A stretch of 64,000 nt of DNA from Anolis sagrei (lineage: Eukaryota; Chordata; Lepidosauria; Squamata; Anolidae). The first letter of the stretch is position 1. Each line of letters starts with the position of its first letter. Below the pieces are notes generated by a model. The model made no database searches. It was not told the DNA's origin and saw only the letters and a list, made by a program, of their open reading frames with translations. Below are positions 35,437 to 47,553 of this stretch, in pieces. Position numbers and translations under genes: made by a program. Where the stretch lies: contig NC_090022.1 in the NCBI RefSeq assembly GCF_037176765.1, forward strand, positions 74,091,209-74,155,208. Reading direction: 5' to 3'.

Positions 35437-38400
35437 CTGCATTAACATAGGTAATAAGGAGAGACAGATTCATTTCTCAGGACTTGATGAAAAGTTCTGA
35501 CTCTAAACTTTTTTTGTCTATTACATCTTTATTCCCCCACTTTCCCCTCATGAGTTCAAGGGTACATTAACTACTTCCTCTTTTTAACTACACAATAACA
35601 TTGGGAGAGGAGCTCAGGCTGAAAGAGGGAGAGATACTAACCTAAGGTGATCAAGTGAGATTCATGGCTTCTGTGAACCCACCAGTGACCCAGATTTGCT
35701 AGTCCCACATCACCTATAAAACTAAGAAGATTTCTAGTCTTCTAGGGAAATGTGCTCGTGAAATAGAGTCTGATAACAACTATGGGCAACGAGACCATTT
35801 TCCAGGCATCAAATTTTAGTTTGGTATTGAACAAAATTATCAATATCAATATCAGATAGAATCACGGACCACTAGCAGCTAGTATGGATACAATTCTGAA
35901 TTTATTGTAGAAACAAGAAACTGTAGATAACAGTGAACCTTATTGAAATAAATGACTTCTGCTGGAAGTTACCATAGAGGCAGGCCCGTAGCCAGGATTT
36001 TGTTTCGGGGGGGGGGGGGGTAAAATTTCAGGGGGGGGGGTTCGGGGAGGCTGAGTTTGGGGGGGGGGGCTGAGTCTGAGTGAAAGAGGGTCTAGCCTAG
36101 CAAACCTTTTGTATCATTACCCCAATACTCCCGTGCATATGGGATATATTGAGTATGGTGATCAGATCATGATATGAATAAACATAACAGTTTAAATAAT
36201 GCACCAGTAAGGCCTTTTCGCGAACCACCATGAGAATTTCGGGGGGGGGGGTGAAGCCCTCAGCCCCCACCCCCCCCCCCCCCCCCCAGCTACATGCCTG
36301 CATAGAGGCATCCTGGAGAACCTTAAAACATTCTAGAGCTGTAAGAATTTGCTAGGTCCTTGAGGGTGATTCTGTGGCAACTTCTGGCCAAAACAGACCA
36401 CCATAACACCTGGAGAACTTAGGAATTTCCAAGACAGGATATAATTTGTTGGATATGGGTAGGTGAAACCACAGGCATCAGCCCCATGAGCAGATGAGTT
36501 GTACTATATTCTCTCTAGATATCACCTATATTGTTTCCTGATATATTTCCACTTAATTTTGATCAGGACTAAAATGTAAAGAAATAGGCAAGTGGATAAG
36601 TTAGAAGCCCAAACTTCCTAAACCACCACACCCTTAGAAGAAAGCTGAATTCTGGTTTACGTGGCAGGGAAGTGTGCAATGTTTCACAGTACACTGATGC
36701 CCCCTGGCGTTCTGTTTCCCAAAGCAGTTCTCTCAAAAATAAAGCTACTTTCTGACTTTCATGAGAAATCAGACAATGATTAGTATGATAGGTCTGAGGC
36801 GACTTGTTCCTCTCATCAAAAATCACCAAGAAACTCCCATCCATGTTGCCAATGTAACAAAATATGTGCAAGAGAAGCGAGTGTATACACAGACAAACAG
36901 ATCCCAAATTCTTCCAATTTCTGGTAATAGCCCACCCCACTCTCCAGTTTGGCTGCTGCAGCTTTTACCAAATCAATATGATATGAGTTAGATTGTAGCT
37001 GCACACTACAAAAATAATGACATAATTATCCCGAAGCACACTGGAGCCATCTTCCATGTTTGGCTCATGGTTGTATTGTCTGGTGTGATGGGGGACCGAC
37101 ACTTTGCAAAAGCAAGCAGTGAGGGCAGTTGATCCCATAGTAATGATGGAGGAGAAGAAGCCCTTGAAGAGGAAAAGAAGGAAGAGTGGGAAGCTATTTG
37201 GTGTTAATATTACGGTGCCCCTAGCTTTCCTGAAGGTGCTTGGAGAGGTGGTGCATAAATATACAGCCACTGCTCATTTATTTCTTTGATTTGTCTAAAT
37301 GTATGCAATCTTCCACTTGCTACATTACTGCTCATTTAATTAAAATGCCAGAGTCTTTCAAGATCAGCCAACCTTTTAATGCACAGCCTCTAATCTCCCT
37401 GAAACATACTTCAAAAAGGAAAAAGCAACCTCATGTACTCTTCATGCTACCTAGCATCCAAGAGCTTATGACTGCCCCTAACATGATAACTTTGCTGTAT
37501 CCACACCAGTAGACATGCAGATTATGAACTCACCATCATAATCTGGGAAGCACATGTTGAGATGGGCCTTCTTGATCTTCTCCTGGAAAACATCTTTCTT
37601 GTTGAGGAAAAGGACTATGGAAGTAGTGGCAAAATACCGGTGGTTGCAGATGCTGTTAAAGAGGTGCAAACTCTCATGCATGCGGTTCTGGAAGGAGAAA
37701 CAATCCAAATTGCTCTCTTCAGATACAGCCAGGACCTCTTTTGCCTTTCAGTAGGCAACAGTGTGTATGCACACATCCTATCTCTTTTCTGGAAAATTTT
37801 CTAAAGCTGCAAGAATATTGAACCTGGTGATGCTGTCCTTCTCATCTCTAAGTACTTTTATCATAGTTAGTGGCTGAACGTTTAGGAAATAATAGTAGAA
37901 GAAAGACATGTTACCAAAATTCCAAAGTGAACCAATGATTGTGGCTTTAGGAGATTTCATTATTATTCTCACTCAACTGTGCATTATATATAGCCTCCAA
38001 AGAGATGTCAAACTTTTAATTTCTTTTGCTGCTCTTTCCTTGGTGTAAGACATAGCATACACAGACTCTTGAAGAGTAAAGACATCTGTTGCCTTTTGAA
38101 ACTTTAAACTAAATAACTGGGAAGTCCTCGGATACTAGATATTATTCGTGTTTCTCCTGATAGTAATAGGCCAGGGAGTCATATCCGCTCCATGGCAAAG
38201 CTAGGCCAATTTTATTATTTCTTAATTTTAATTTACATCCCATCATTCCTCTTTTGCACTCCAGAAAGTACAATATGATACCCATATCTGTAGGACAGTA
38301 TCTGTGTTTCCATTTATCCACTTCCAACAGAATATGGCCTCTCTATGCGTTTTCTACGTTCCCTAATACAACTCTTAGAATCAAAGAATAATAGAGTTGA

Positions 38401-41400
38401 AAGAGACCACATGGGTCATCCAGTCAAACTCCCTGCCATGCAGAAAAAGCAAATCAAAGTATCTGTTGCAGCCTAGCCCCCTATGTGACACCTTTTCACC
38501 CAAAATGAAGAGCTAATTAGTCCAAGTATAGTTCAACCAACAGAAATCAATAAACTAATTTTAATTTTATCAATCAAAAGTGTGTTGTATAGAAAAAGCT
38601 AGTTCAATAGTATATTCTAGAGTAAATAATAATAATCATCATCATCATCATCATTATTTAATTTCTTAGTAATCGCCCTCCATCCAAGATGCTCTAGGTG
38701 ATTTACAAGCTAAATAATGATAATAATATCCTTGGCACTATCTCTCCATAACTGGAGGCGCTGAATTATAGGCAACAATTCAGCATCTTCCACCTCTCTC
38801 GCCTCCTTTTCAGGGTCAAGATGAGCCTCTGGAAGCATTTTCTGGGAAACATTCTAACTAAAAGCAGATCTGTCTATAAGGCAATTCCCATCATTCGGAG
38901 GAGAGCGACTTTCTCCCTTAGGCACTACAGGAGTGAGAGGCTCCAATTCAGACCCCAATTCAGGAGCACAAGGCTCCACCACCAAAGGGCTGCCCTCCTT
39001 CTCACACCAGGCCTCAACAGTATCCCTGACATATGGCCATCCAGCCTCTGTTTAAAAGCCTCCAAGGAAGGGGTTTCCACCACACTCTGAGACAGAGAGT
39101 TCCACTGCTGAACAAGTCTTACAGTCAGGATGTTCTTCCTAATGTTCAGGTTGAATCTCCTTCCTATAATTTGAACCCATTGTTCTGAGTCCTTGCTTCC
39201 AGGAGAGCAGAAAACAAACCTGCCTCTTCTTGGGCTGGAGGTCTTTCATTGAACTAGGCTTTGCTTTTACCCATGGTTTTGTTCATGTGAAATCTGGGTA
39301 CATATCCCTACAGATACAGGGGTCATACTGTACTCTCCTCCTACTTTCTTATTCTAACCCTGTGAAGTAATGCCTGATCCCATCCTAACATTCTGGCTTA
39401 CATTACACTGGCTCTATCCTTTACTTTTCAAGTACTGACAGTCAAAATCTTAAAAATCGGGACAGGGGTGACAATTGCAAGACCTCAAAATATTGTTGAA
39501 CAGTATCCTCCAGTGGCTCTGGCCAGCATAGTCAGAACATTGGGAGTGAGGAACATTAGGAGTTGTGGTTCAAAACCATCTGGAGAGCTACTACATGATT
39601 TTCATTCTTGGTTCAATGCAATTTGGGGCTGGTACTCACCACTTCATCATCCTCCACCAAGACCATGTCATAAGCGCTGAGAGCAGCAATGAAGATAATG
39701 CAAGTGACTCCTTCAAAGCAGTGGATCCACTTCTTACGTTCTGAGCGTTGTCCCCCCACATCAAACATCCTGCCAGGGAGTTAAGAGAGACTGCTGTGAA
39801 TAGGGAACCTATGGATTAAAACCTAGAACCTCTGGACTGATCTGAAATGGGGAAACATAAAAACCCATCCTAGATCAATTCTTTAGGAGAAAAGTGCTGC
39901 AGAAACAACATTAGCAGAAGGGAATTATCACAGGGAGGTCAGGGTTTAGGAATGGGAGGAAATATGCTTTGAATTAGACAGTAAACTGAAGGAAAGCTCT
40001 TTGAAAGGGTTGGAGCTTTGTAATTTTCACTGTGTGTCTTTAGGGGGCACTAAATCCTTGAAGAAATAAGTAAAATGTACTAAACTGCTAAGGAAGGAGC
40101 AGCCATGACACCCTTAATAAATGCACATACACAGTTGCAGAGCAGGGCAATACTGTCTTCCACCACATTTTGCCCTGTACAGGCCAAATAGTTCTATGTT
40201 ATTTCTGTGTGGTTCATAAGCCCACCACCTCTGTGAATCTTCCCGTTTCACTGACTTCTTTTAGGCACTATAGCAGCAGGAAACCCATGTCTATGAAGGA
40301 AAATACAGGTGACACAATGGTGTCCTGAGTTCTCAGGGGAACTCATGCCAAGCTCCAAAGGCAGGTAATACTGGCCTTCGTCCTGGATCTTTGATGTCAT
40401 GAAGGCCATCTTCCTGGCCCTTTGTCTCATCAGGAGACAGGAAACGAGTTTTAACATCACATCACAGTTTGAAATAAATTGCAAAATAAAACATGAAGGA
40501 GACAGAGTAGGGACAGGGCCATACAACCCATCTTTTCTGACAGTTGCAATCAAGGCTGCAACTGAACCTAAATCTCCACTGAAAACAACACGCTTATTTC
40601 TGACTGAACAGACATTGGTAGGATCACTTGGCCAGCATACCAATTAATTTAGTAACTCTTTGCCCATTGCAGTTGAGAAAGTGGGACCCAACTCACAAAT
40701 GCCTAGAGATGTAGGCAGAGATGGAGCGTAGCATGAAAGTCCCAAGGGTGAAATTCTTCCCAACCCCCCCCCCCCCCCCCCAAAGCCTCCAGGTTAACAG
40801 TACATACAGTTAAGTGCTGCAACCTCAGCTCCATGGCCATTTAATGGATGCTGGAATATTGGGGGTAGGGTTTCAGAAAAATGTCAGGTAATGTTGCTCT
40901 AGCCCAGTGATTCTCAACTCCCAGAAATCCCAGCCAGTTTACCGGCTGTTAGGATTTCTGGGAGTTGAAGTCCAGAACATCTAGGGACCCACAGGTTGAG
41001 AACCACTGCCTAGCCAAAGAACAAGGATGTCATCTGCCAAGGTCTTCTGAAATCCTCCAATTGCCTTATCAAGTTAAATCTCTGTTCTAGTTCTGGACAG
41101 AAGGACACAGCTAGATCCTTCTTTGATCTCACCCTCCACCAAATACCAGGGGTCCCTGGGGTGAGGGCTGCATAATCTGACTGCAGGTGAATTGGGGGTG
41201 GGGAGTAATTGAGTAAGAGCTGTAGAAAATTTTGACTCCTGCAATGACCCATCCCCCCTCCCCCAACAAAGGCTTATGACGGTATATGTTGGATTTATGC
41301 CTTGCAAGTCACTAACAGGATGTGAGCCAATATATAGTGCTTGTTTAAGGTTGCCACAGGACTCTGGCCTAGATCAAAGAAGCATGCATGCATATATTGT

Positions 41401-44400
41401 ACCTGAAGTTGAGGTCCTTCAAACCAAACTGGGTTTCAATGATGCCTGTGGTTTTCACTCTGGAACGGAGAACGTCCTGCTCTGTGGGGACATACCCAGG
41501 TGCTACCAGCCGTCTCAGGTCACTCAAATAACTGCATGCATAGAGAAGTAGAAGATAAGATCTAATGCATGAACCAGCTTTTGGATACCCCTAGTTTTTG
41601 TAGAGGACAGTCACCCTAGTTTTTGTAGAGGACAGTCACATTCCCTATGCCCATGTATGTTGCACAAGGTGCATATCAGGTTGTGTGAACTCAAAAAGGT
41701 TAAGCCTTTCTAAATGGGAAAAATGGCCAATGTAGCTCTCATAGCTAAATGTAACCACACTCTACAACCCAAAGTTTCACAGTGACTACTCTTCTGTCGG
41801 GCTTTAAATGCACATCACATACTGTTTGATCTTGGAAGCAAAATAGGGTCAGCCCAGGTGACTACTTGGATTGGGAGATTGCCAGCAAAGATAAGATGCT
41901 GTATACTATATTTCAGAGGAAGGGGCTGGCAAAATAGCCTCTGATTATTCTTTGCCTTAAAAACCCTATGAAATGCATGGATTTTCTATAAATTGGCAGT
42001 AGATATAGTCACATACACATGCTTTTGCCACCCCCTCCGATTTTATCCATATTTATTCCTCCTATTCACCCAAGCTGTAGGGCAGTGGTTCTCAACCTGG
42101 GGTCCCCTGATGTTTTTGGCCTACAACTCCCAGAAATCCCAGCCAGTTTACCAGCTGTTAGGATTTCTGGGAGTTGAAGGTTAAAAACATCTGGGGACCC
42201 CAGGTTGAGAACCACTGCTGTAGGGCTTCATGATTCTCAATATGTCCTTCATTCTTGAACCTTATCTCTTGTATTAGTTTCCTAGGATGACTCAGGGAAG
42301 GAGGAGAAAACAGCTTGTTTGCAGCAGCCTTTCTTGCCTAACTTCTTATGCTGCTTCATCTGGTTACCTGTATTTTCCATCAAGTCAGAGGGGGAGGGAC
42401 ATCAAAGAACATACACAAATAAGCAGAGGTTTCAGTTCTGTGGAAAATGGGATAAAATATATGCCTTCACATTTTCTGCCACACACACGATGCTTTGGAG
42501 CACCTTGCACATTCACTATAATCTTCTTACACAAGGGATACAAAGGCGAGGGCCTTTTTGGTAGTTGTTCCTAGATATCAGAACTCCCTCCCTAAAGTAG
42601 TTAGAATGCCCACTCCCCTACTCTTTTTCCTATTCTATCAGGCTTTTAGAAATTGACTGTAATGAGGTTTTCATGGTTGACTGTAATGCTAACAAAATCA
42701 CTTCTATTCTTCTGTATGTTTTTTGACATCTTTGCTTGGTAGAGAAGCCAGTAAAGCCTCACAAGTTAGCATGATGCATTTTCTGCCTTTTGGTTGACTA
42801 ATAATAGTATCACTCTTTTCTGGGTTTTGGATTTCATTATAGCAATAATAGTGCAAGCCAAGAGCTCCTACTAGCCAGCCGAGTCGTTCAGCTGGTACTC
42901 TGAGGCCCTCTCAAAGCAGGCTTGGATGCCGGTGTCTTCCCAGAGTCGGCAAATTATGTCGGACATCTCTTTCGGCATTGTGCCCTCTTCAATGGTATCC
43001 GCCAAGTGCAGCAGTTTACGAGAATCATCCTGCAGTTGGGAACAGGAGACAAGCACAAGTTGAAATATTTTCTCCCTTTCAGTTTTAATCCACACTCCCA
43101 CAGTTTGACTGCAAAAAGAAGGACCCAATGTACTCTAAGATTCTGCTGGAGCCCTGGGATCATCTGAAGACAACTTTTGGTTGAGACCAAAGACAGCACT
43201 GGTTTTCTTACAGTCCTATTTTTTTATTTCAATCTATTCTGTTTTCTCTTTGTGAAAATAGCAAAACATGAAATTGCAACTGTAGTATCCACTAGAGTTT
43301 GGTTCCAGGACCCCCCCCCCCCCCATGAGTATCAAAGTATTTTTGGTGTGTGGGGGGGGGGGGGGGGAGGATTCAAATTTTATTCATAATTTCCAAATAT
43401 TTTTTCCAAAAGGTATGGTAAGGAAATGGGAATAGGTAGGGTACTCGTGATATCGTTAGTAAATTAAATCTTAACAAATATCTAGTAAATGAATGAGGGG
43501 GAAGGAAATGGTATAGAGGACAAGAGGAGAAACATCATATGACATCTCTTTAGATATCTTCAATTCCTCTTTCTCTTTTTTCTGTCTTATTTGTGTTATT
43601 TGGCTCCTTCTTTTGATCTTGCTGTTGCATTTTCAATTGCTGATCTTCAGAAGCTAGATCATCCATCTTAGAACTGATTATTTGGGTGTTAATTAAGATG
43701 TTGTGCAATGTTTCCAGTTTACTAATAGCTTCTTTGGTTGATTCATTTAGAATTTCTTTTGATTGATCCTCTTCATTATACTAAATGTTTGGATTAATTA
43801 ATTAAGATGTGCAAGCACTGCCGTCCTTTTCTTTTTGTCCACTGGATGTCGTAATCCTGCAAGCTTTCAGCCAGTTGTCTATTTGTAAACAAGCACAAGA
43901 ATGTTTATTTTAAAAAAGATATAGAACGAATGTGTTCTGACTCATTTCAAAGTCATTCTCGGGAATCTTCCTTTTTCTTTTCTCTTTAGTCAAACAAATT
44001 ACAATTATTGCAATTAGTTTAGTTTTACAGTTATTTTTAACAAGAGGTGTTGCACCTGCCTTTCCATTTTTAAGATTAACTCTCTCCTCCTTTTATTCTC
44101 TTCTGTTTCCTTTCTCCTTCCACTGTTAACTTTTCTGAACAGACTCACTTACTTTTAAGACATTTATTAATTTCAACTCTCTTTTGTTTATCTGTTGGAT
44201 TATTATTTCAAAGGTAATAGGATAACGGTCCTTTACTCATTAAACCAATCTTATCAGGTAGTTGCCAGTTGTTGTTCATTCGTTCAGTCATCTCCGACTC
44301 TTCGTGACCTCATGGACCAGCCCACGCCAGATCTCCCTGTCGGCCGTCACCACCCCCAGCTCCTTCAAGGTCAGTCCAGTCACTTCAAGGATGCAATCCA

Positions 44401-47400
44401 TCCACCTTGCCCTTGGTCGGCCCCTCTTCCTTTTACTTTCCACTTTCCCCAGCATAATTGTCTTCTCTAGGTTTTGCTGTCTCCTCATGATGTGGCCAAA
44501 GTACTTCAACTTTGTCTCTAGTATCCTTCCCTCCAATGAGCAGTTGGGCTTTATTTCCTGGAGGATGGACTGGTTGGATCTTCTCACAGTCCAAGGCACT
44601 CTCAGAACTTTCCTCCAACACCACAGTTCAAAAGCATCGATCTTCCTTCGCTCAGCCTTCCCTAAGGTCCAGCTCTCACATCCGTAGGTTACTACAGGGA
44701 ATACCATGGCTTTGACTATGCGGATCTTTGTTGCCAGTGTGATGTCTCTACTCTTTACTATTTTATCGAGATTGGACATTGCTCTCCTCCCAAGAAGTAA
44801 GCGTCTTCTGATTTCCTGGCTGCAGTCTACATCTGCAGTAATCTTTGCACCTAGAAATACAAAGTCTGTCATGGCCTCCACTTTTTCTCCCTCTATTTTC
44901 CAGTTGTCAATCATTCTTGCCAGTAGTTAGGGGTAATTAGGAGTTCATTGTTTCTTCGTTCTTCTCTGGTCCCTCCTTCTTCTCTGTTCATTTAAATAAC
45001 CTTCAGTACCCAGAAAATTCTACCAGGAAGGCTGTAACCTGGGATGTTTCCCCAACTGACTGCCTTGCTAAGGAATCTGCAGAGATTCCTTACCCTTAGT
45101 CACAAATCAGAGCTGATGGCCAAGGAGCTGGTCCATCAACCATCTAAATTGCCGTCATGTCAGCACCAGAAGTCAGGGTATCAAAGTATGTTGATGCTCA
45201 AATGGGAAGTGGAGCTGTTATATAATGTTTCTTATATAAAATAACAAAACAAGGCTTTTTTTCAGATTAAAAAAATCAAGATGTGTATGGTTGAATCTGT
45301 AGATGCAGAATCCATTCATCCATGGATTTCAGAATCCACAGACGGTCCTAGAACCAAGTCTCAGTGGACGGCAAAGCAAAAACTGCAACAGCAAGAACAA
45401 CCACTGTGGGTTCTAAGATGAAGAGAAAAAAAGATTATTGGAACCAAATCCTCCCCTTACTGTCTTACCTGCCTGGCTGAGTCTCCATATTGGATGCTGA
45501 GTGTGCCCATGGCCCTCACAATGGACAACATAGATTGCAGAGTGTTGCTATAGATAATTGCGATGAACTCCAAACACTCCTCTAAGGAGTAACCCTCCTG
45601 ATGGATGATTCTGTAGAATATAAGAGTAAAAATTCACCCCAGAACCCACTGTAGCTGGCCATTGTCAGGACTTAAATGTGGGACAAGGGCTCCTCAGAGG
45701 ATCTGTAGGGTGTCAAATAGTAAAACAAGGATGGTTTCACAGTTAAATTGACAAGGATGGAGACACCAGTGACTACCTTTGTCCAATAGCTGTTCTCTGG
45801 AGGGGGCAGACATAGGGCAGCAGAAGGGCGAGGGAATAAAGTATATCATAATGCATCATTGTGGAGGAAATATCATGTGATTTCATCCAGTCTACTGATG
45901 CAAGGAGGATTTTGAGGCTATTCCTTCCTTGAGATAGTGTTGGTGCCCAGTATATGCTTGCCCTCAGCTGTATCTTCTTTTCCCTAAGTGCAGAAGAATT
46001 TCTACTACATTCTTTCCATTCCCCTCTGACACCTAATATTACTATAAAGAGATGCAAAGGAGAAAGACAGCCAGTCATATTTTCCTGCCTGCTAGAAGGC
46101 AATTCTGTTCTTGGAAGCCACCTTGTGTCCCACACCAGGAGATGAGTGAGAGAGAGAATGAATAGATTGTATCTGGCTTAATGTTTTGTCTGTTGGCAGG
46201 AGAGATATCGGAAGGGAGCACACAGACATTATCTGGCAAGGGTGGACAAAGTTTGGCCCTGGGTTTTCTCCCCCCGCCCCCATATGTTCCTATAGCCTTT
46301 CCACAACTTCCCTTCCTAAGGCCAAAACAAGGGCAAACTGCCCTTTCTAGAACCCCCCATTCCATATTCCAATTCATCTTTTTAAGAAATCTAGCCCCCC
46401 TCCTCCATTGAGTATCAAAACCCACCTTTTTTCAAAACAAGAAGTGCTTTTAGGGAGGGGGTGTATTTGGAGTGGTCCCTGTAGCCCTACACGAACAATA
46501 AACTGGCCCCATTTTTGCTGTAGAGGGAATTCCTGACCAATTTATCTGAATGATATGGCTATTTGGAGGTAGCACATTCAAGTCAAGTTTCCAAGTATTA
46601 TACAAAGTAGTTCTGTAACACATAGAACAATGCACTTTTCTGTAGAGCCAAAGGCATTGTGCTACGTTATTGGCCACTTCTAGATGGAAGTGGTAAAGTG
46701 CTTATTGCCATAGTAGTTGACTTATTAAGTTATCCATCTTGGTATACTTTCACCATTATTTCTTAAGAGATGATGTGGCAAAGATAAAAATACAACTACT
46801 TACTTCATTTGTTTGACAATGGTGCTTTTGCCAGATTCTCCAGCTCCTGGGGAAACAGAAATGGAGACTAATGTCTTCTGTCTCCAGAACCAAGTTCTGT
46901 CTATGTTATAGATTCCATGGCACAAAATACACACCAGGTGACCACAGCAGGTTACAGTGGCAGAAAGTGGCTTCTTGGTCAGTGAGGCAATGAAACCATT
47001 CCACGTTTTGCTACCTTTAAAGGTACTGTCCAAAGTTCTGGGCCTAATTTAAGAATAGGTTTAGCAACTTGGAAAAAACTTTTAGAGCATGAATTAAAGA
47101 CTGGAATGAATTTACCACCCTAATGATAATGGGAATCATTTGCTACTACTGGCAGGTGAGTTTCATAGAAACAGTTTTTCACCCCCTCTTTCCAAATCTA
47201 CAAATGTGCTGTTTTCCTTTTTCACACTTCCAACAAAAGTGGCACAAGATGCTTTTGCCCAGTGATAGAGCACACAGGTTATGTATTGAAGCTTCCAAGT
47301 GTAGTCCTAAGTAACTTCAATTTAAGGATCGTGGCTGGGTATGGTCTTCGGCCAGCCATGATCCAGAAGCAGGTTAGAAGAAGCAACATATTTGTCAGTC

Positions 47401-47522
47401 TCTTATGTGACCTAAAAAGGCTTTACTTGTATTTGAAGTACATCAGTTCTTCATGTGAAACTATGGTTTTGGATTTCATTTAGGGGCAATCCTTTTCCAG
47501 AACTTCTTCAGCACCATCAGAT

Positions 47523-47553
<31 letters not shown>

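Noticed and set aside
44288-44914. A 208-codon minus-strand frame as a host gene inside GNAT1
   Set aside because: The sequence is the C-terminal end of BovB ORF2 and lies within a flanking duplication.
46075-46425. A 116-residue minus-strand frame in GNAT1 intron 2
   Set aside because: No similarity to any family I know, no splice context, and overlapping frames on the other strand are equally long.
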